From contig NZ_AP028136.1 in the NCBI RefSeq assembly GCF_030297555.1, positions 1,816,610-1,880,609 on the forward strand: DNA of 64,000 bases. The letters are read 5' to 3'. Positions 28,357-39,434 of this stretch are shown in pieces. Position 1 is the first letter of the stretch. Each line of letters starts with the position of its first letter. Source of the DNA: Polynucleobacter sp. HIN5 (GTDB taxonomy: Bacteria; Pseudomonadota; Gammaproteobacteria; Burkholderiales; Burkholderiaceae). A model generated the notes under the pieces. The model searched no databases and was not told the origin of the DNA. It saw nothing but the letters and a program-made list of their open reading frames with translations. A program made the position numbers and the translations under genes.

Positions 28357-29832
28357 CTATCCACTTTGTAATTTCTTGCGCAATATCTCATTGAGCTGCT
28401 GAGGATTTGCTTTACCTTGCGAGGCTTTCATCGCCTGCCCAATTAAGGCGTTAAAGGCTTTCTCTTTGCCAGACTTAAACTCTTCAACGGATTTTGAATT
28501 GGCCTGTAACACCCCATCAACGAGGGCTTCTAGGGCGCCAATGTCGGTAATTTGCTTTAATCCGCGTTGCTCAATCATTTCATCAATTGGGATGGCCGGT
28601 TTGTTGGCGAGCGCATCCTCCCAAATTGAGATGAATATCTCTTTTGCAATCTTGTTGGAAATCGTTCCGTCTAGAGAACGATTAAGTAGCGCCTCAATCT
28701 GAGCAATTTCAATTGGTAATTCATGAGCGGATAAATTCGAGCGATTTAAAGCCGAGGCCAAATCGCCAGTAATGAAGTTTGCAATCGTCTTGGCGTGTTT
28801 CGCGCCCAAACGGCGGACCAGCTCCATCAATAAATCAGCTGTGGCACGGTCCTGACTGAGGATCTGACTATCGTAAGGGCTTAGTCCATATTCAGATTGC
28901 CACTGCGCGCGTAACGTCGCTGGCAATGCTGGCATACCAGCGCGAATTTCTTCAATCCAATCCGCATGAATAACGAGTGGCAATAAATCAGGGTCTGGAA
29001 AATACCGATAATCTTGTGCGTCTTCTTTGCTGCGCATACTGCGCGTTTCTTGAAGATCGGGGTCGTATAAGCGCGTTTCCTGAATAACCGTACCGCCATC
29101 TTCAATTAGTTCAATTTGGCGTCGCACTTCATACTGAATTGCCTCTTCTAAGAATCGGAAAGAATTTAAATTCTTAATCTCGCAACGCGTCCCGAATTCA
29201 CTCTGTCCCTTGGGCCGCACCGATACATTGGCATCGCAGCGAAAAGAGCCTTCTTGCATATTGCCATCGCATACCCCTAACCACACTACTAACGCATGAA
29301 GGGCTTTGGCATAAGCAACCGCCTCAGCAGCACTGCGCATTACGGGCTCAGTGACAATTTCTAAAAGAGGAGTGCCGGCTCGATTTAAATCAATCCCGCT
29401 AGCTGGTTCGCCATGAGGGCCAGAAAAGTTCTCATGAACGGATTTGCCAGCATCTTCCTCTAAGTGGGCTCGCGTTAACTCAATCACCTTTGTCTGACCA
29501 TCGACAACGATTTCAATTTGTCCACCGACGACCACTGGTATCTCGTATTGACTAATTTGATAGCCCTTAGGCAGATCGGGGTAAAAATAATTTTTACGGG
29601 CAAAAATACTGCGCGGAGAAATCTGGGCACCAATTGCCAAACCAAAACGAATCGCGTGCTCAACTGCTTGTCGATTAAGAACGGGCAATACTCCCGGCAG
29701 CGCTAAATCAACGGCGCAGGCTTGTGTGTTTGGGGCAGCACCAAATTGCGTACTCGCCCCACTAAATATCTTGGACTGCGTTAGTAATTGCGTATGGGTC
29801 TCGAGACCAATGACAATTTCCCACTTCATCAT
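28357..29832 (-). CDS. gatB: Asp/Glu-tRNA amidotransferase subunit B
   Basis: tRNA-binding and kinase subunit of GatCAB, which transamidates misacylated Glu-tRNA(Gln) and Asp-tRNA(Asn). It starts [15 protein letters not shown], has [41 protein letters not shown] and [15 protein letters not shown], and ends with the helical YqeY-like domain with [17 protein letters not shown]. At 491 residues it is normal. Two adjacent ATGs are candidate starts (29832, 29829). It overlaps gatA by 4 bases and closes the gatC-gatA-gatB operon. Its presence suggests that this organism makes Gln-tRNA or Asn-tRNA indirectly. Confidence 0.97.
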   Translation of the reverse strand: MMKWEIVIGLETHTQLLTQSKIFSGASTQFGAAPNTQACAVDLALPGVLPVLNRQAVEHAIRFGLAIGAQISPRSIFARKNYFYPDLPKGYQISQYEIPVVVGGQIEIVVDGQTKVIELTRAHLEEDAGKSVHENFSGPHGEPASGIDLNRAGTPLLEIVTEPVMRSAAEAVAYAKALHALVVWLGVCDGNMQEGSFRCDANVSVRPKGQSEFGTRCEIKNLNSFRFLEEAIQYEVRRQIELIEDGGTVIQETRLYDPDLQETRSMRSKEDAQDYRYFPDPDLLPLVIHADWIEEIRAGMPALPATLRAQWQSEYGLSPYDSQILSQDRATADLLMELVRRLGAKHAKTIANFITGDLASALNRSNLSAHELPIEIAQIEALLNRSLDGTISNKIAKEIFISIWEDALANKPAIPIDEMIEQRGLKQITDIGALEALVDGVLQANSKSVEEFKSGKEKAFNALIGQAMKASQGKANPQQLNEILRKKLQSG

Positions 29833-31340
29833 GCTATCCCTTCGGGTCTGCGCAGATGCCAGTCGCTGACTTGCTGATACTGGTGCGCCACTTGCAATAG
29901 GCGAGCCTCAGAGAAATAATTTCCGATCAATTGCATTCCAATCGGTAATCCATCGCCCGAGAATCCACAAGGCGCGCTCATTGCTGGCAAACCCGCCAAA
30001 TTCGCTGACAAGGTATAAATGTCTTCTAAGTACATCTGCAAGGGGTCTTTGCTCTTTTCACCCAGGCCCCAAGCGACATCCGGAGCTACAGGTCCCAAAA
30101 TCACGTCGCACTGAGTGAAAGCTTGCGCAAAATCTGCAGCAATAATGCGACGAATTTTCTGGGCTTGCAGATAATAAGCATCGTAGTAGCCGTGCGATAA
30201 GACATAACTTCCAATCAAAATGCGCCGCTTCACCTCCTCACCAAAACCTTCACTGCGGGAGCGTTGATACATCTCCAATAAATCAGAGTACTCGCTCGCA
30301 CGATGGCCATAACGCACCCCGTCGTAACGACTCAAGTTGCTCGATGCTTCAGCAGGAGCTAAAACGTAATACACCGGGATCGAAAGCTTAGTTTTAGGCA
30401 AACTCACTTCGCAAACAACAGCCCCCAAAGACTGAAGCACCTCTTTCGCAGCTAGCACCGCTTGCGCTACATCGTGCGACAGACCCTCGGCAAAAAATTC
30501 TTTGGGCAAACCAATGCGTAACCCCAATAGAGGTTTTTTAGGATCTTCACCCGACCAAGCTTGATTCAGAAAACGTCCGTAGTCTTCGCCGCTATCAGCC
30601 AGGGATGTTGAATCACGGGGATCGTGCTTCGACATGGCACTTAGTAATAGAGCGCAATCCTCGGCGGTTTTTCCAATGGGGCCTGCCTGATCCAATGAGG
30701 AGGCGTAAGCAATCATGCCGTATCGCGAAACACGACCGTAAGTTGGCTTAATTCCAGTCAGACCACAAAAAGCAGCTGGTTGCCGAATCGATCCACCGGT
30801 ATCGGTCCCAGTAGCGATTGGCGCCAATCCAGCGGCAACGGCAACTGCTGAACCGCCAGAGGATCCGCCCGAGACCCGCCCGTTATTCCATGGGTTGAGG
30901 GCAGCCCCAAATGCAGAGTTCTCATTGGAGGAGCCCATTGCAAACTCATCCATATTGGTTTTGCCCAGACACACCATACCTGCAGCCTTTGGATTATCGG
31001 CATCTGGCAAGCCCAAACTTGCTACCACGGCTGCATCAAAGGGGCTTTTATAGCCCGCCAACATTTTGGAAGCCGCCGTCGTGGCCCACTCTTTGGTCAC
31101 AAAGACATCCTTATGGGCAATCGGAATTCCGGTTAAGGGTCCCGCAAGCCCTTGTGATATCAGCTGATCGGCGCGTCTAGCCTGCTCTCGCGTCTGGTCT
31201 GGCAAAACATCGAGGTAGGCATTTAGATGCTGGTATTTTGTGATCCGCTCAAGAAAGAACTCACATAACTCTAAGCTTGATATTTCTTTATTAATCAATG
31301 ACTTAGATAAACTTTGCAGGGTTTGGTGCTGCCAATTCAT
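29829..31340 (-). CDS. gatA: Asp/Glu-tRNA amidotransferase subunit A
   Basis: Amidase subunit that releases ammonia from glutamine. The amidase signature [15 protein letters not shown] with [17 protein letters not shown] gives the Ser-cis-Ser-Lys triad together with IAHKDVF. Internal motif [19 protein letters not shown] is present. The start I use is ATG 31340 ([10 protein letters not shown]); GAGG lies 9 bases upstream and the ATG overlaps the gatC stop as ATGA, so the further upstream start (31427) can be rejected: it would put 29 extra residues inside gatC. The product is 503 residues, slightly longer than the typical 485. Confidence 0.97.
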   Translation of the reverse strand: MNWQHQTLQSLSKSLINKEISSLELCEFFLERITKYQHLNAYLDVLPDQTREQARRADQLISQGLAGPLTGIPIAHKDVFVTKEWATTAASKMLAGYKSPFDAAVVASLGLPDADNPKAAGMVCLGKTNMDEFAMGSSNENSAFGAALNPWNNGRVSGGSSGGSAVAVAAGLAPIATGTDTGGSIRQPAAFCGLTGIKPTYGRVSRYGMIAYASSLDQAGPIGKTAEDCALLLSAMSKHDPRDSTSLADSGEDYGRFLNQAWSGEDPKKPLLGLRIGLPKEFFAEGLSHDVAQAVLAAKEVLQSLGAVVCEVSLPKTKLSIPVYYVLAPAEASSNLSRYDGVRYGHRASEYSDLLEMYQRSRSEGFGEEVKRRILIGSYVLSHGYYDAYYLQAQKIRRIIAADFAQAFTQCDVILGPVAPDVAWGLGEKSKDPLQMYLEDIYTLSANLAGLPAMSAPCGFSGDGLPIGMQLIGNYFSEARLLQVAHQYQQVSDWHLRRPEGIA

Positions 31341-31630
31341 TCGATCACCCTCGGGACCAAAAAGTAACCCTTGGCTTGCGCGGGTGCGTTCGCCATATTC
31401 TGTTCCCGCGTATTTGCCTCGATGCATGCGTCGGGCCTCAAAGGCTGAGCCAAATCTTCTATAAACAAAATGGGGTGGGGCAAAGGCTCAATCTGCTCAG
31501 TATTGACCGCTTGCATTTGTTCGACGAGAGCAAAAACGGCCTCTAATTGTGGCAATACCGCCTCGGCCTCTGAGGCGCTTAATTGCAAGCGAGAGAGCTT
31601 CGCTATACGGTGAACTTCATTTATATCCAT
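31337..31630 (-). CDS. gatC: Asp/Glu-tRNA amidotransferase subunit C
   Basis: Small assembly subunit of GatCAB. It has the typical helical start [30 protein letters not shown] and the extended tail with PLRPD and the C-terminal FLVPRVIE. At 97 residues it has the family's usual length. It is the first gene of gatC-gatA-gatB and is divergent from mreB, with 62 bases between the two starts. The stop overlaps the gatA start as ATGA. Confidence 0.94.
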   Translation of the reverse strand: MDINEVHRIAKLSRLQLSASEAEAVLPQLEAVFALVEQMQAVNTEQIEPLPHPILFIEDLAQPLRPDACIEANTREQNMANAPAQAKGYFLVPRVIE

Positions 31631-31668
31631 GGGGTGCTAGAGTATCATTTCATCTTTGAGCTAATTAA

Positions 31669-32736
<1,068 letters not shown>

Positions 32737-32759
32737 GCGGCTAAACGCCGGAGCGGGCC

Positions 32760-33674
32760 GTGCACTATAGCGCCCCACCACTTTTCAAGCAAGGCATTCC
32801 TGCGCTTGCCAAGTTAATTGCGTGCCTTGTGATTGCTCTGGCACTCATGATTATTGATTTTCAGATCAAGTCGCTGGACTTTATTCGCAACCAAGTCAAT
32901 ATCGTTCTGCGACCGTTTGAGCAGCTGATGCTTCTACCTGGCTCGATGATTTCAGGGGGTAGTGACTATTTAACCAGTCGCAGCACGCTTGAAAAGGAAA
33001 ATGAGGCTCTCAAATTAAGACAAGCAGAACTCTCGCTGCTAGCCAATCAATCTGCGCTCCTCGCGGTTGAGAATCAAAATCTTCGTAGTCTCTTGGATTT
33101 GCAAAAAAAGGTGACGTTTAAAACGGTTCCTGTGGAAATTTTATTTAATCCACCAAACCCCATCTCCCAACGCGTTGTGATTAATCGGGGTGAAAACCAA
33201 GGCCTACGATTAGGTTCACCAATTGCCAATGACATGGGCATTCTCGGTCAAGTGGTTCGCCTGTATGACAATTCAGCCGAAGTATCTTTATTGGAAGATC
33301 GTGATTTTGCAGTTCCAGTCCTTGTCGCACGCAATGGACTTCGCGCGGCAGTGGTCGGCAGCGGACGTGGTCAGTTATTGCAACTGCGTTACTTACCAGT
33401 GGCCAGTGATCTTGAGGTTGGCGACATTCTCCTAACTTCAGGGGTTGATGGTGTATATCCCCCAGGGTTTGCGGTGGCTGTGATTATCAAAATCGAGCGC
33501 AATCTCGATCAAAACTCCGCGAATGTCTTTTGCAGTCCGATTGCCGAAGTCAATCGTCATCTCCAGGCGCTTGCCTTAATCTACGACCCGCAGTTCGACG
33601 CCAAGCCAGCCTCAAATAGTAGTACGCCATCATCGACCGGTCGACGACAAACGCGACCCAAGGGGCAGCCATGA
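32760..33674 (+). CDS. mreC: rod-shape protein MreC
   Basis: Bitopic protein linking MreB to PBP2 in the periplasm. An N-terminal cytoplasmic tail is followed by one membrane helix (residues about 18-34), a periplasmic coiled coil (about 75-112) and the double beta-barrel with VVINRGENQGLRLGSPI and LLTSGVDGVYPPGFAVA. At 304 residues it is normal. The start is GTG at 32760 with GGAG 10 bases upstream; no ATG is available near. It lies 23 bases after mreB and its stop overlaps mreD by 4 bases. Confidence 0.94.
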   Translation: MHYSAPPLFKQGIPALAKLIACLVIALALMIIDFQIKSLDFIRNQVNIVLRPFEQLMLLPGSMISGGSDYLTSRSTLEKENEALKLRQAELSLLANQSALLAVENQNLRSLLDLQKKVTFKTVPVEILFNPPNPISQRVVINRGENQGLRLGSPIANDMGILGQVVRLYDNSAEVSLLEDRDFAVPVLVARNGLRAAVVGSGRGQLLQLRYLPVASDLEVGDILLTSGVDGVYPPGFAVAVIIKIERNLDQNSANVFCSPIAEVNRHLQALALIYDPQFDAKPASNSSTPSSTGRRQTRPKGQP

Positions 33675-34195
33675 TTGATTACCAAAGCGGCTACATTCTT
33701 CGCCCGGTCAAGCTACCTTTTATTTACTTTAGCCTATCCGTCGCCCTGTTATTGAATTTTTTACCCTGGGGCAATCATGCCTGGGTTCCAGACTGGCTCA
33801 TTATTTGCATTGTGTTTTGGAACATCCATCAGCATCGCTTTGTTGGTGTAATCACAGCATTTGTATTTGGGTTAGTAATGGATATTCATGGCGGGGCCTT
33901 GCTCGGAGTTCATGCCTTTAGTTACTCACTGGTGGCGTACATTGCAATTGCCTGGCATCACCGCATTACTGCTTTGCCCGTGACCACCCAAATCCTAAAC
34001 GTATTTCCTATCTTTGCCTTAGTTTCAATTTTTCCAGTCATTGTGCTTTGGGCTCTAAATGAGCAAATCTATTGGTGGGGTCTAACGAGCCTTATCCAAG
34101 CAGCCATTGAGGCCCTGCTTTGGCCACTTGCCAGTTATCTTTTGCTCTTGCCACAGCGACGACCCATTGATGTCGACCCCCATCGACCCCTGTAA
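33671..34195 (+). CDS. mreD: rod-shape protein MreD
   Basis: Small inner-membrane protein of the elongasome, 174 residues, with about five predicted hydrophobic helices. The motifs PDWLIICIVFWNIHQH and VFGLVMDIHGGALLGVHAFSYSL are characteristic of MreD. Its exact role is unclear beyond being needed with MreC for shape. It overlaps mreC by 4 bases and precedes mrdA by 5 bases, so translation is likely coupled. Confidence 0.9.
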   Translation: MIDYQSGYILRPVKLPFIYFSLSVALLLNFLPWGNHAWVPDWLIICIVFWNIHQHRFVGVITAFVFGLVMDIHGGALLGVHAFSYSLVAYIAIAWHHRITALPVTTQILNVFPIFALVSIFPVIVLWALNEQIYWWGLTSLIQAAIEALLWPLASYLLLLPQRRPIDVDPHRPL

Positions 34196-34200
34196 GCAGC

Positions 34201-36111
34201 ATGTCCTCAATTAAAAAACCCGATCTCTATTCGTTTCAGGAGCGAGCGCGGATCGCAATGATCTTTGTAGGTATCTGTTTTGGGTTTCTCGTTGTCCGCT
34301 TATTTTGGTTACAAATTGTTAGCCACCAGCAATATTCAACCCTTGCTGAGAGCAATCGAATTGCCATTGTCCCAGTCCCCGCCAATCGAGGATTGCTGAT
34401 TGATCGTAATGGCATTGTGATTGGGCGTAATTATTCAGCACTGACACTAGAGGTTGACGCCTCTCAAATTAAAGGCAACGTCGATGACCTGATTAATCAG
34501 CTCTCTGAAATTATTCAGATTGGCCCCAGAGATCGTCGTAACTTTAAGCGCGCCTTGGAAGATTCTCGCAACATGGGCACCTTTCCGCTGCGCTCCATGC
34601 TGACTGAGGCAGAGATGGCTCGGTTTCTAGCAAATCGCTATCGCTTTCCTGGCGTCGATGTCAGTGCGCGCAATTTTCGTGAATATCCCTATAACGAATT
34701 AGCCTCGCATCTAATTGGCTACATTGGGCGCGTCTCACAAAAAGATAAGGAGCGGATGCAAAACGAACTTGAGACCACGAAAGGCAGTCAAGACCCTTAT
34801 GCGCTTCAAGGTGCATTCTTGCCTGGTATTCAATACGTCGGGAAGATTGGCATTGAACAAACGTATGAGAGGGTCTTGCGTGGTGTTCCGGGCTACGACG
34901 AGGTCGAAATTACCGCGGGCGGCAAGCCTGTGCGCACTCTATCCAGTAGGCCATCCATCCCTGGTAAAAATGTCATTCTCTCAATTGACATTAAGTTGCA
35001 AGCTCTGGTTGAACAGCTCTATGGTAAATATCGCGGCGCTTTTGTCGCCATTGAACCTGAGACTGGTGATGTTCTGGCTTTTGTATCGAAACCAAACTTC
35101 AATCCCAATGACTTTGTGGAAGGCATTGATCCAGTTACTTGGAAAGAGCTAAACGAGTCAAAGGAAAAGCCGCTCTATAACCGGCCCCTGAAAGGAATTT
35201 ATCCCCCCGCATCAACCTATAAACCTTTTATGGCATTAGCCGCACTTGAGCTCAACAAACGTAAGGCTGAAGATGCGATTGCTGATCCAGGTTTTTTTAC
35301 CTTTGGTAATAACACGTTCCGTGACGATAAAGTTGGCGGGCATGGAATGGTTAATATGGAGAAATCCATTGTGGAGTCTTGCGATACCTACTACTACTTG
35401 TTAGCGCGCGACATGGGCGTCAACATGATGCACGATTTTATGAAACCCTTGGGCTTTGGTCAGCTCACAGGCATTGATCTCGAAGGTGAAGCAAAAGGGG
35501 TGCTACCGTCTACGGAATGGAAAAAGACAGCATTTAAAAAACCCGAACAACAAAAGTGGTTCGAAGGCGAAACGATCTCACTCGGAATTGGTCAAGGCTA
35601 TAACGCATTCACCATTTTGCAATTAGCACATGGGCTTGCAAATGTACTCAATTATGGTGTGGTCATGAAGCCTCACATTGCAAAAGCAATTGAAGATCCA
35701 TTCACGCGCCAAAAAGAACTCACGACCCCTAAGGAAAGTTATCGCATTAATCTCAAGCCAGAGAATGTTGAAGTGATTAAAAAAGCGATGGTGGAGGTAA
35801 ATCGATCGGGAACATCAGCATCTTCATTTCGGAATACGCCATATAGCGTAGGAGGCAAAACAGGCACGGCTCAAGTATTTAGCTTGAATGCAAAAACATA
35901 TAATCATTCCTCAACGCCTGAGTTCTTACGTGACCATGCTCTATTTGTGGCGTATGCGCCCAATGACAAGCCAAAAATTGCAATTGCGATGATTGTTGAA
36001 AATGCAGGTTTTGGTGCCCAGCATGCTGCACCGATTGCTCGTAAAGCGCTTGATTACTATATTGATGGCAAATGGCCTAAGGAGATTCCGGAATGGAAAA
36101 GAGTACCTTAG
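34201..36111 (+). CDS. mrdA: penicillin-binding protein 2, transpeptidase
   Basis: Elongasome-specific D,D-transpeptidase. A short cytoplasmic tail and one transmembrane helix (residues about 18-38) lead to the pedestal domain (RGLLIDRNGIVIGRN) and the transpeptidase domain. The catalytic SxxK is PASTYKPF, SxD is ESCDTYYY and the KTG motif is GGKTGTAQ. At 636 residues it is normal for PBP2. It follows mreD and overlaps rodA by 19 bases. Confidence 0.96.
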   Translation: MSSIKKPDLYSFQERARIAMIFVGICFGFLVVRLFWLQIVSHQQYSTLAESNRIAIVPVPANRGLLIDRNGIVIGRNYSALTLEVDASQIKGNVDDLINQLSEIIQIGPRDRRNFKRALEDSRNMGTFPLRSMLTEAEMARFLANRYRFPGVDVSARNFREYPYNELASHLIGYIGRVSQKDKERMQNELETTKGSQDPYALQGAFLPGIQYVGKIGIEQTYERVLRGVPGYDEVEITAGGKPVRTLSSRPSIPGKNVILSIDIKLQALVEQLYGKYRGAFVAIEPETGDVLAFVSKPNFNPNDFVEGIDPVTWKELNESKEKPLYNRPLKGIYPPASTYKPFMALAALELNKRKAEDAIADPGFFTFGNNTFRDDKVGGHGMVNMEKSIVESCDTYYYLLARDMGVNMMHDFMKPLGFGQLTGIDLEGEAKGVLPSTEWKKTAFKKPEQQKWFEGETISLGIGQGYNAFTILQLAHGLANVLNYGVVMKPHIAKAIEDPFTRQKELTTPKESYRINLKPENVEVIKKAMVEVNRSGTSASSFRNTPYSVGGKTGTAQVFSLNAKTYNHSSTPEFLRDHALFVAYAPNDKPKIAIAMIVENAGFGAQHAAPIARKALDYYIDGKWPKEIPEWKRVP

Positions 36112-37244
36112 TTCGTCTCAAACCATTACTTTTACGAGCGTTTAGTGGCTTCGATTCTCGCCTGGGCTTTATCTTCTTAGCCCTTGCCTTGATTAGCTTC
36201 TTTGTGTTTTTATCGGCTGGCCAAGGAACGACGGTAGCGATTCTCGATCAGGTTCGCAACCTTCTGATTGCCTTTGTGATTATGTGGCTTGTTTCACAGA
36301 TTCCGCCCAAATGGCTGGAGATGGCTGCGGTTTGGATATACGGCATTGGTATTGCCCTACTAATCGCCGTTGCTATTTTTGGATTAATCAAAAAGGGGGC
36401 TAGACGCTGGATTAATGTCGGTATTGTGATTCAGCCATCCGAGATTATGAAGATCGCGGTACCACTCATGCTCGCCTGGTATTTCCAAAAACGCGAGGGG
36501 ATTCGCTCAGGATTTGATTATCTGGTGGCAGCGCTATTGCTAGCTTTACCGGTATTTTTGATTGCTCGTCAGCCTGATTTAGGAACCTCTCTATTGGTGC
36601 TTGCCTCTGGCCTCTACGTCATTATTTTGGCAGGCTTACCTTGGCGCTGGATCATTCCTGTTGTAGTAATTGGCGGAATTGCGACTCTTTTGCTGATTAT
36701 ATTTAGTAGCAGCATTTGTACTCCCGACGTCACTTGGCCATTCATTCGGGAGTATCAAAAAAATAGAGTTTGTACATTGCTAGACCCATCTAGTGATCCA
36801 CTTGGAAAAGGCTTTCATACCATTCAGGCAGTCATTGCGGTTGGCTCCGGTGGGTTTTTTGGGAAAGGCTGGCGCGAAGGAACTCAGTCCCATTTGGAGT
36901 TTATTCCTGAAAAACATACTGACTTTGTTTTTGCTGTTTTTGCTGAAGAGTTTGGATTTCTTGGCAATATTCTTTTGATCCTGCTCTTTTTTGCACTGAT
37001 TAAGCGTGGTCTGGCGATCTCAGTCAATGCGCCTACTTTATTTACGCGCCTCTTGGGAGGTGCCATTAGCATGATCTTTTTCACCTATGCCTTTGTCAAT
37101 ATCGGCATGGTCACTGGGCTCTTACCGGTGGTTGGCGTACCGCTCCCACTCCTTAGCTATGGCGGCACAGCCCTTGTTACGCTTGGGTTTGGGGCTGGTA
37201 TCTTAATGAGTATCCATCGCCACCGACGACTCGTACAAAGCTAG
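36093..37244 (+). CDS. rodA: SEDS peptidoglycan glycosyltransferase RodA
   Basis: Polytopic membrane enzyme (about ten helices) that polymerises glycan with PBP2. SEDS-family marks are GARRWINVGIVIQPSEIMKIAVPLMLAW, RQPDLGTSLLVLASG, the catalytic loop EGTQSHLEFIPEKHTDFVFAVFAEEFGF, and the end GLLPVVGVPLPLLSYGGTALV. At 383 residues it is normal. The ORF begins inside the last 19 bases of mrdA, implying translational coupling. The operon ends just ahead of a hairpin shared with hupB. Confidence 0.96.
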   Translation: MEKSTLVRLKPLLLRAFSGFDSRLGFIFLALALISFFVFLSAGQGTTVAILDQVRNLLIAFVIMWLVSQIPPKWLEMAAVWIYGIGIALLIAVAIFGLIKKGARRWINVGIVIQPSEIMKIAVPLMLAWYFQKREGIRSGFDYLVAALLLALPVFLIARQPDLGTSLLVLASGLYVIILAGLPWRWIIPVVVIGGIATLLLIIFSSSICTPDVTWPFIREYQKNRVCTLLDPSSDPLGKGFHTIQAVIAVGSGGFFGKGWREGTQSHLEFIPEKHTDFVFAVFAEEFGFLGNILLILLFFALIKRGLAISVNAPTLFTRLLGGAISMIFFTYAFVNIGMVTGLLPVVGVPLPLLSYGGTALVTLGFGAGILMSIHRHRRLVQS

Positions 37245-37255
37245 GTGGCAATAAA

Positions 37256-37277
37256 AAACCCAGCCGAAGCTGGGTTT
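37256..37277. terminator. bidirectional terminator between rodA and hupB
   Basis: Nine-base-pair hairpin (AAACCCAGC, CGAA loop, GCTGGGTTT). On the minus strand it is followed by TTTTTTATT, a strong U tract, ending hupB transcripts 19 bases after the stop. On the plus strand the tract is only TTTATA, so termination of the mre operon there is likely weaker. Confidence 0.85.
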
Positions 37278-37295
37278 ATAAGAGATCGCTCTCGA

Positions 37296-37580
37296 TTACT
37301 TTTTACGCTTATTAACAGCGTCTTTAAATGCCTTACCAGCAGAAAACTTAACAGTCTTGGAAGCGGCAATTTTGAGAGGCTCACCAGTTTTTGGATTGCG
37401 ACCCATGCGGGCAGCACGCTTGCCAGAGGCAAATGTTCCAAAACCAATTAATTGCACTGAGTCACCCTTGGTTACTGCTTTGATGATGTGCTCAATAGCA
37501 GAATTTAGTGCGTACTCTGCTTTTGCTTTAGAAATCTCGGCATCGTCAGCAATTGCTGCGATTAAGTCTGCTTTATTCAA
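37296..37580 (-). CDS. hupB: HU-family nucleoid protein
   Basis: Histone-like DNA-bending protein, 94 residues (E. coli HU has 90). [27 protein letters not shown] begins the dimer helices and [26 protein letters not shown] gives the beta-arm with its Pro at the tip. The start codon is TTG, paired with a strong AAGGAGC site at 37586-37592 five bases upstream. A 12-bp palindrome sits in the leader. A strong intrinsic terminator lies 19 bases after the stop, so it is a monocistronic gene. Confidence 0.97.
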   Translation of the reverse strand: MNKADLIAAIADDAEISKAKAEYALNSAIEHIIKAVTKGDSVQLIGFGTFASGKRAARMGRNPKTGEPLKIAASKTVKFSAGKAFKDAVNKRKK

Positions 37581-37611
37581 GTGAAGCTCCTTGTTGATTG
37601 TTCATTATGTT

Positions 37612-37623
37612 GCGCATATGCGC
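37612..37623. repeat. 12-bp palindrome in the hupB leader
   Basis: Perfect palindrome GCGCATATGCGC about 20 bases upstream of the hupB ribosome-binding site. It could be an operator for a dimeric regulator or a small RNA hairpin. It lies below a TACAAT-like -10 box, so it would be transcribed. No known operator consensus was recognised. Confidence 0.4.
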
Positions 37624-37704
37624 TGACGCAATTGTAAACACAAAATGTTATAAAAATAAATAATCTTTTGAAAAAAATTGGCCGCAGAGCCTTTTAGGAT
37701 ATGA

Positions 37705-38067
37705 CTAATCCAAAACGACCAAGTCAACGACAAAATACTGAGTTTCTGCAAAGCAATTTGTCGGTAAACCAACGTGCTGCTCATACTGCAATGCAACTTT
37801 ACGCCCCATATTGGCGTTAATCTTATTGACAACGGCATCATCACGCACCGAAAAGAAGAACTTTTCAGACATCGTTCCTGGCATCGAGACCATCGCTAGC
37901 TCACCTTCCCAGGTTTTACAAATCCAGCCCCGCTTGGAAAACTTTTGAACATATCCAGCTCGCTCACCCTCCGCATAGCTCCAATGAAGCATTAGATAGG
38001 TATAGCCGGCAGTTAAAACGCCGCCAATCAGAACTAAAATAAGAAGTGATCGAAAAAAACGTGCCAT
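37705..38067 (-). CDS. conserved small membrane-anchored protein of unknown function
   Basis: 120 residues with an uncleaved N-terminal helix (residues 5-27, FFRSLLILVLIGGVLTAGYTYL) and a periplasmic or cytoplasmic beta-rich body. The segment WSYAEGERAGYVQKFSKRGWICKTWEGELAM has the look of a conserved core, with one Cys there and one later (NCFAETQYF). I recall similar small proteins in other betaproteobacteria, sometimes misannotated as 6-phosphogluconate dehydrogenase, but nothing here supports that enzyme: it has no Rossmann motif. It is divergent from the cytochrome gene. Function unknown. Confidence 0.7.
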   Translation of the reverse strand: MARFFRSLLILVLIGGVLTAGYTYLMLHWSYAEGERAGYVQKFSKRGWICKTWEGELAMVSMPGTMSEKFFFSVRDDAVVNKINANMGRKVALQYEQHVGLPTNCFAETQYFVVDLVVLD

Positions 38068-38127
38068 ATAAGTGACTGAATTAAAAAGCTATCTTACTGG
38101 ATTCAATTGACTAAAGAGGATGAGTTT

Positions 38128-38523
38128 ATGATGCGCCCCATTACAGCTTCTTATTTATTTAGTGCCTACGCCTTGCTTCTATTTTCAGGTACCTCATTGG
38201 CCAACTCGGGTGAGTCGACCTATCAGCAGGTTTGCGCCAGTTGTCATACCCCCGGAGTGGCCGGAGCTCCAAAGCTGGGTGATAAAGCCAAATGGGGGGC
38301 GCTCATTAAGGAAGGGCAGGTCCAAATTACGGCCCATGGCTACGTTGGAGTTCGTGGCATGCCCGCAAAGGGGGGGAAACCCGATTTGAGTGTCAGCGAT
38401 TTTGCGGCATCGGTTGTCTATATGGCCAATCAATCGGGTGCCAGTTGGAAAAATCCAGATGATGCTATGTTGAAGAAAATTGACGCAGAGATCCAACGAC
38501 GTCTGGCGCAGCTTCGTAAGTAG
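38128..38523 (+). CDS. periplasmic monoheme c5-type cytochrome
   Basis: Exported class I cytochrome c of 131 residues. A signal peptide (residues 1-24, ending near SLAN) precedes one heme-binding CxxCH (CASCH) about residue 37, and the second heme ligand is Met in the VRGMPAKGGKPDLS segment, the Met-Pro pattern of c5-type cytochromes. I start at ATG 38128 because AGAGGA lies 7 bases upstream; an in-frame TTG 7 codons earlier is less likely. It lies 8 bases before the LpxO-like gene on the same strand. An electron-transfer role is inferred from the family only. Confidence 0.85.
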   Translation: MMRPITASYLFSAYALLLFSGTSLANSGESTYQQVCASCHTPGVAGAPKLGDKAKWGALIKEGQVQITAHGYVGVRGMPAKGGKPDLSVSDFAASVVYMANQSGASWKNPDDAMLKKIDAEIQRRLAQLRK

Positions 38524-38531
38524 GGATCGGA

Positions 38532-39434
38532 ATGGAGATTCGTCATAGTATTTTTCTGGTTTTTTTAGGATCAGCCCTGTTTATTTATTTTCGGGGCAAG
38601 GTTCGCTTTGGCTTACTACGCTCCCTTACTGATTATGTGGTGTTATTAGCGCCCATTAATACCTTGATTTATTTGTTTTCTAAAGTAGGTCGTAGCCCCT
38701 ACCTACCTGTTAATGCATTCCCAGAGCTACAGCCCTTAAAAGATCGCTGGCAGATCATCCGGGATGAAGCCTTGGCTCTTCAAGATAGCGGGCAAATTCG
38801 TCAAGCAACTGGCTATAACGATATTGGCTTTAATTCTTTTTTTCGTACTGGCTGGAAACGCTTTTATTTATACTGGTACGGCAAAGATCTGCCGTCAGCC
38901 GAAGCGGCCTGCCCCCAAACAGTTGCGCTACTTAAATCGATCCCAAGCATCAAGGCTGCCATGTTTGCCTCGCTGCCTCCCGGAGCAAAATTGGTTCGCC
39001 ATCGCGATCCTTATGCTGGGTCATTACGCTACCATTTGGGGCTCGTGACTCCGAACAGCCCATACTGTTTTATCGATGTCGATGGTGAACCCTACTATTG
39101 GAAGGATGGCGAGGCAGTTGTATTTGATGAAACCTACATCCACTTTGCAGCCAATAATACCGACCATCAACGGATTGTCTTGTTTTGCGATATTGAGAGG
39201 CCACTCCACACCAAAATGATGCGAGGCTTCAATCGCTGGTTTGGTTTACAAGTAATGAGTGCTGCGGCCTCACAAAACGTTGAGGGTGAATCACTCGGTT
39301 TTGTAAATATCCTCTTTACTTATTTTTATCGACTGCGCATGCAGACGAAAAAGCTAAAGGCTTCACACCGCAAGATCTATTACATTGGCAAGTGGGTGTT
39401 AATTATTGGCCTAGTTTGGTTGATATTTTGGTGA
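38532..39434 (+). CDS. LpxO-like Fe(II)/2-oxoglutarate dioxygenase (lipid A hydroxylase family)
   Basis: Membrane-bound aspartyl/asparaginyl hydroxylase-like enzyme. N-terminal helix (residues 5-22) and C-terminal helix (about 283-299) bracket the catalytic domain. The iron-binding HxD is in [17 protein letters not shown] and the second His in [16 protein letters not shown]; the Arg before it binds 2-oxoglutarate in relatives. It is 300 residues, like Salmonella LpxO, which hydroxylates the 3'-secondary acyl chain of lipid A; that substrate is inferred. Ten to twenty kilobases away are two acyltransferase genes. Its stop overlaps the downstream pseudouridine synthase start (TGATG). Confidence 0.8.
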   Translation: MEIRHSIFLVFLGSALFIYFRGKVRFGLLRSLTDYVVLLAPINTLIYLFSKVGRSPYLPVNAFPELQPLKDRWQIIRDEALALQDSGQIRQATGYNDIGFNSFFRTGWKRFYLYWYGKDLPSAEAACPQTVALLKSIPSIKAAMFASLPPGAKLVRHRDPYAGSLRYHLGLVTPNSPYCFIDVDGEPYYWKDGEAVVFDETYIHFAANNTDHQRIVLFCDIERPLHTKMMRGFNRWFGLQVMSAAASQNVEGESLGFVNILFTYFYRLRMQTKKLKASHRKIYYIGKWVLIIGLVWLIFW

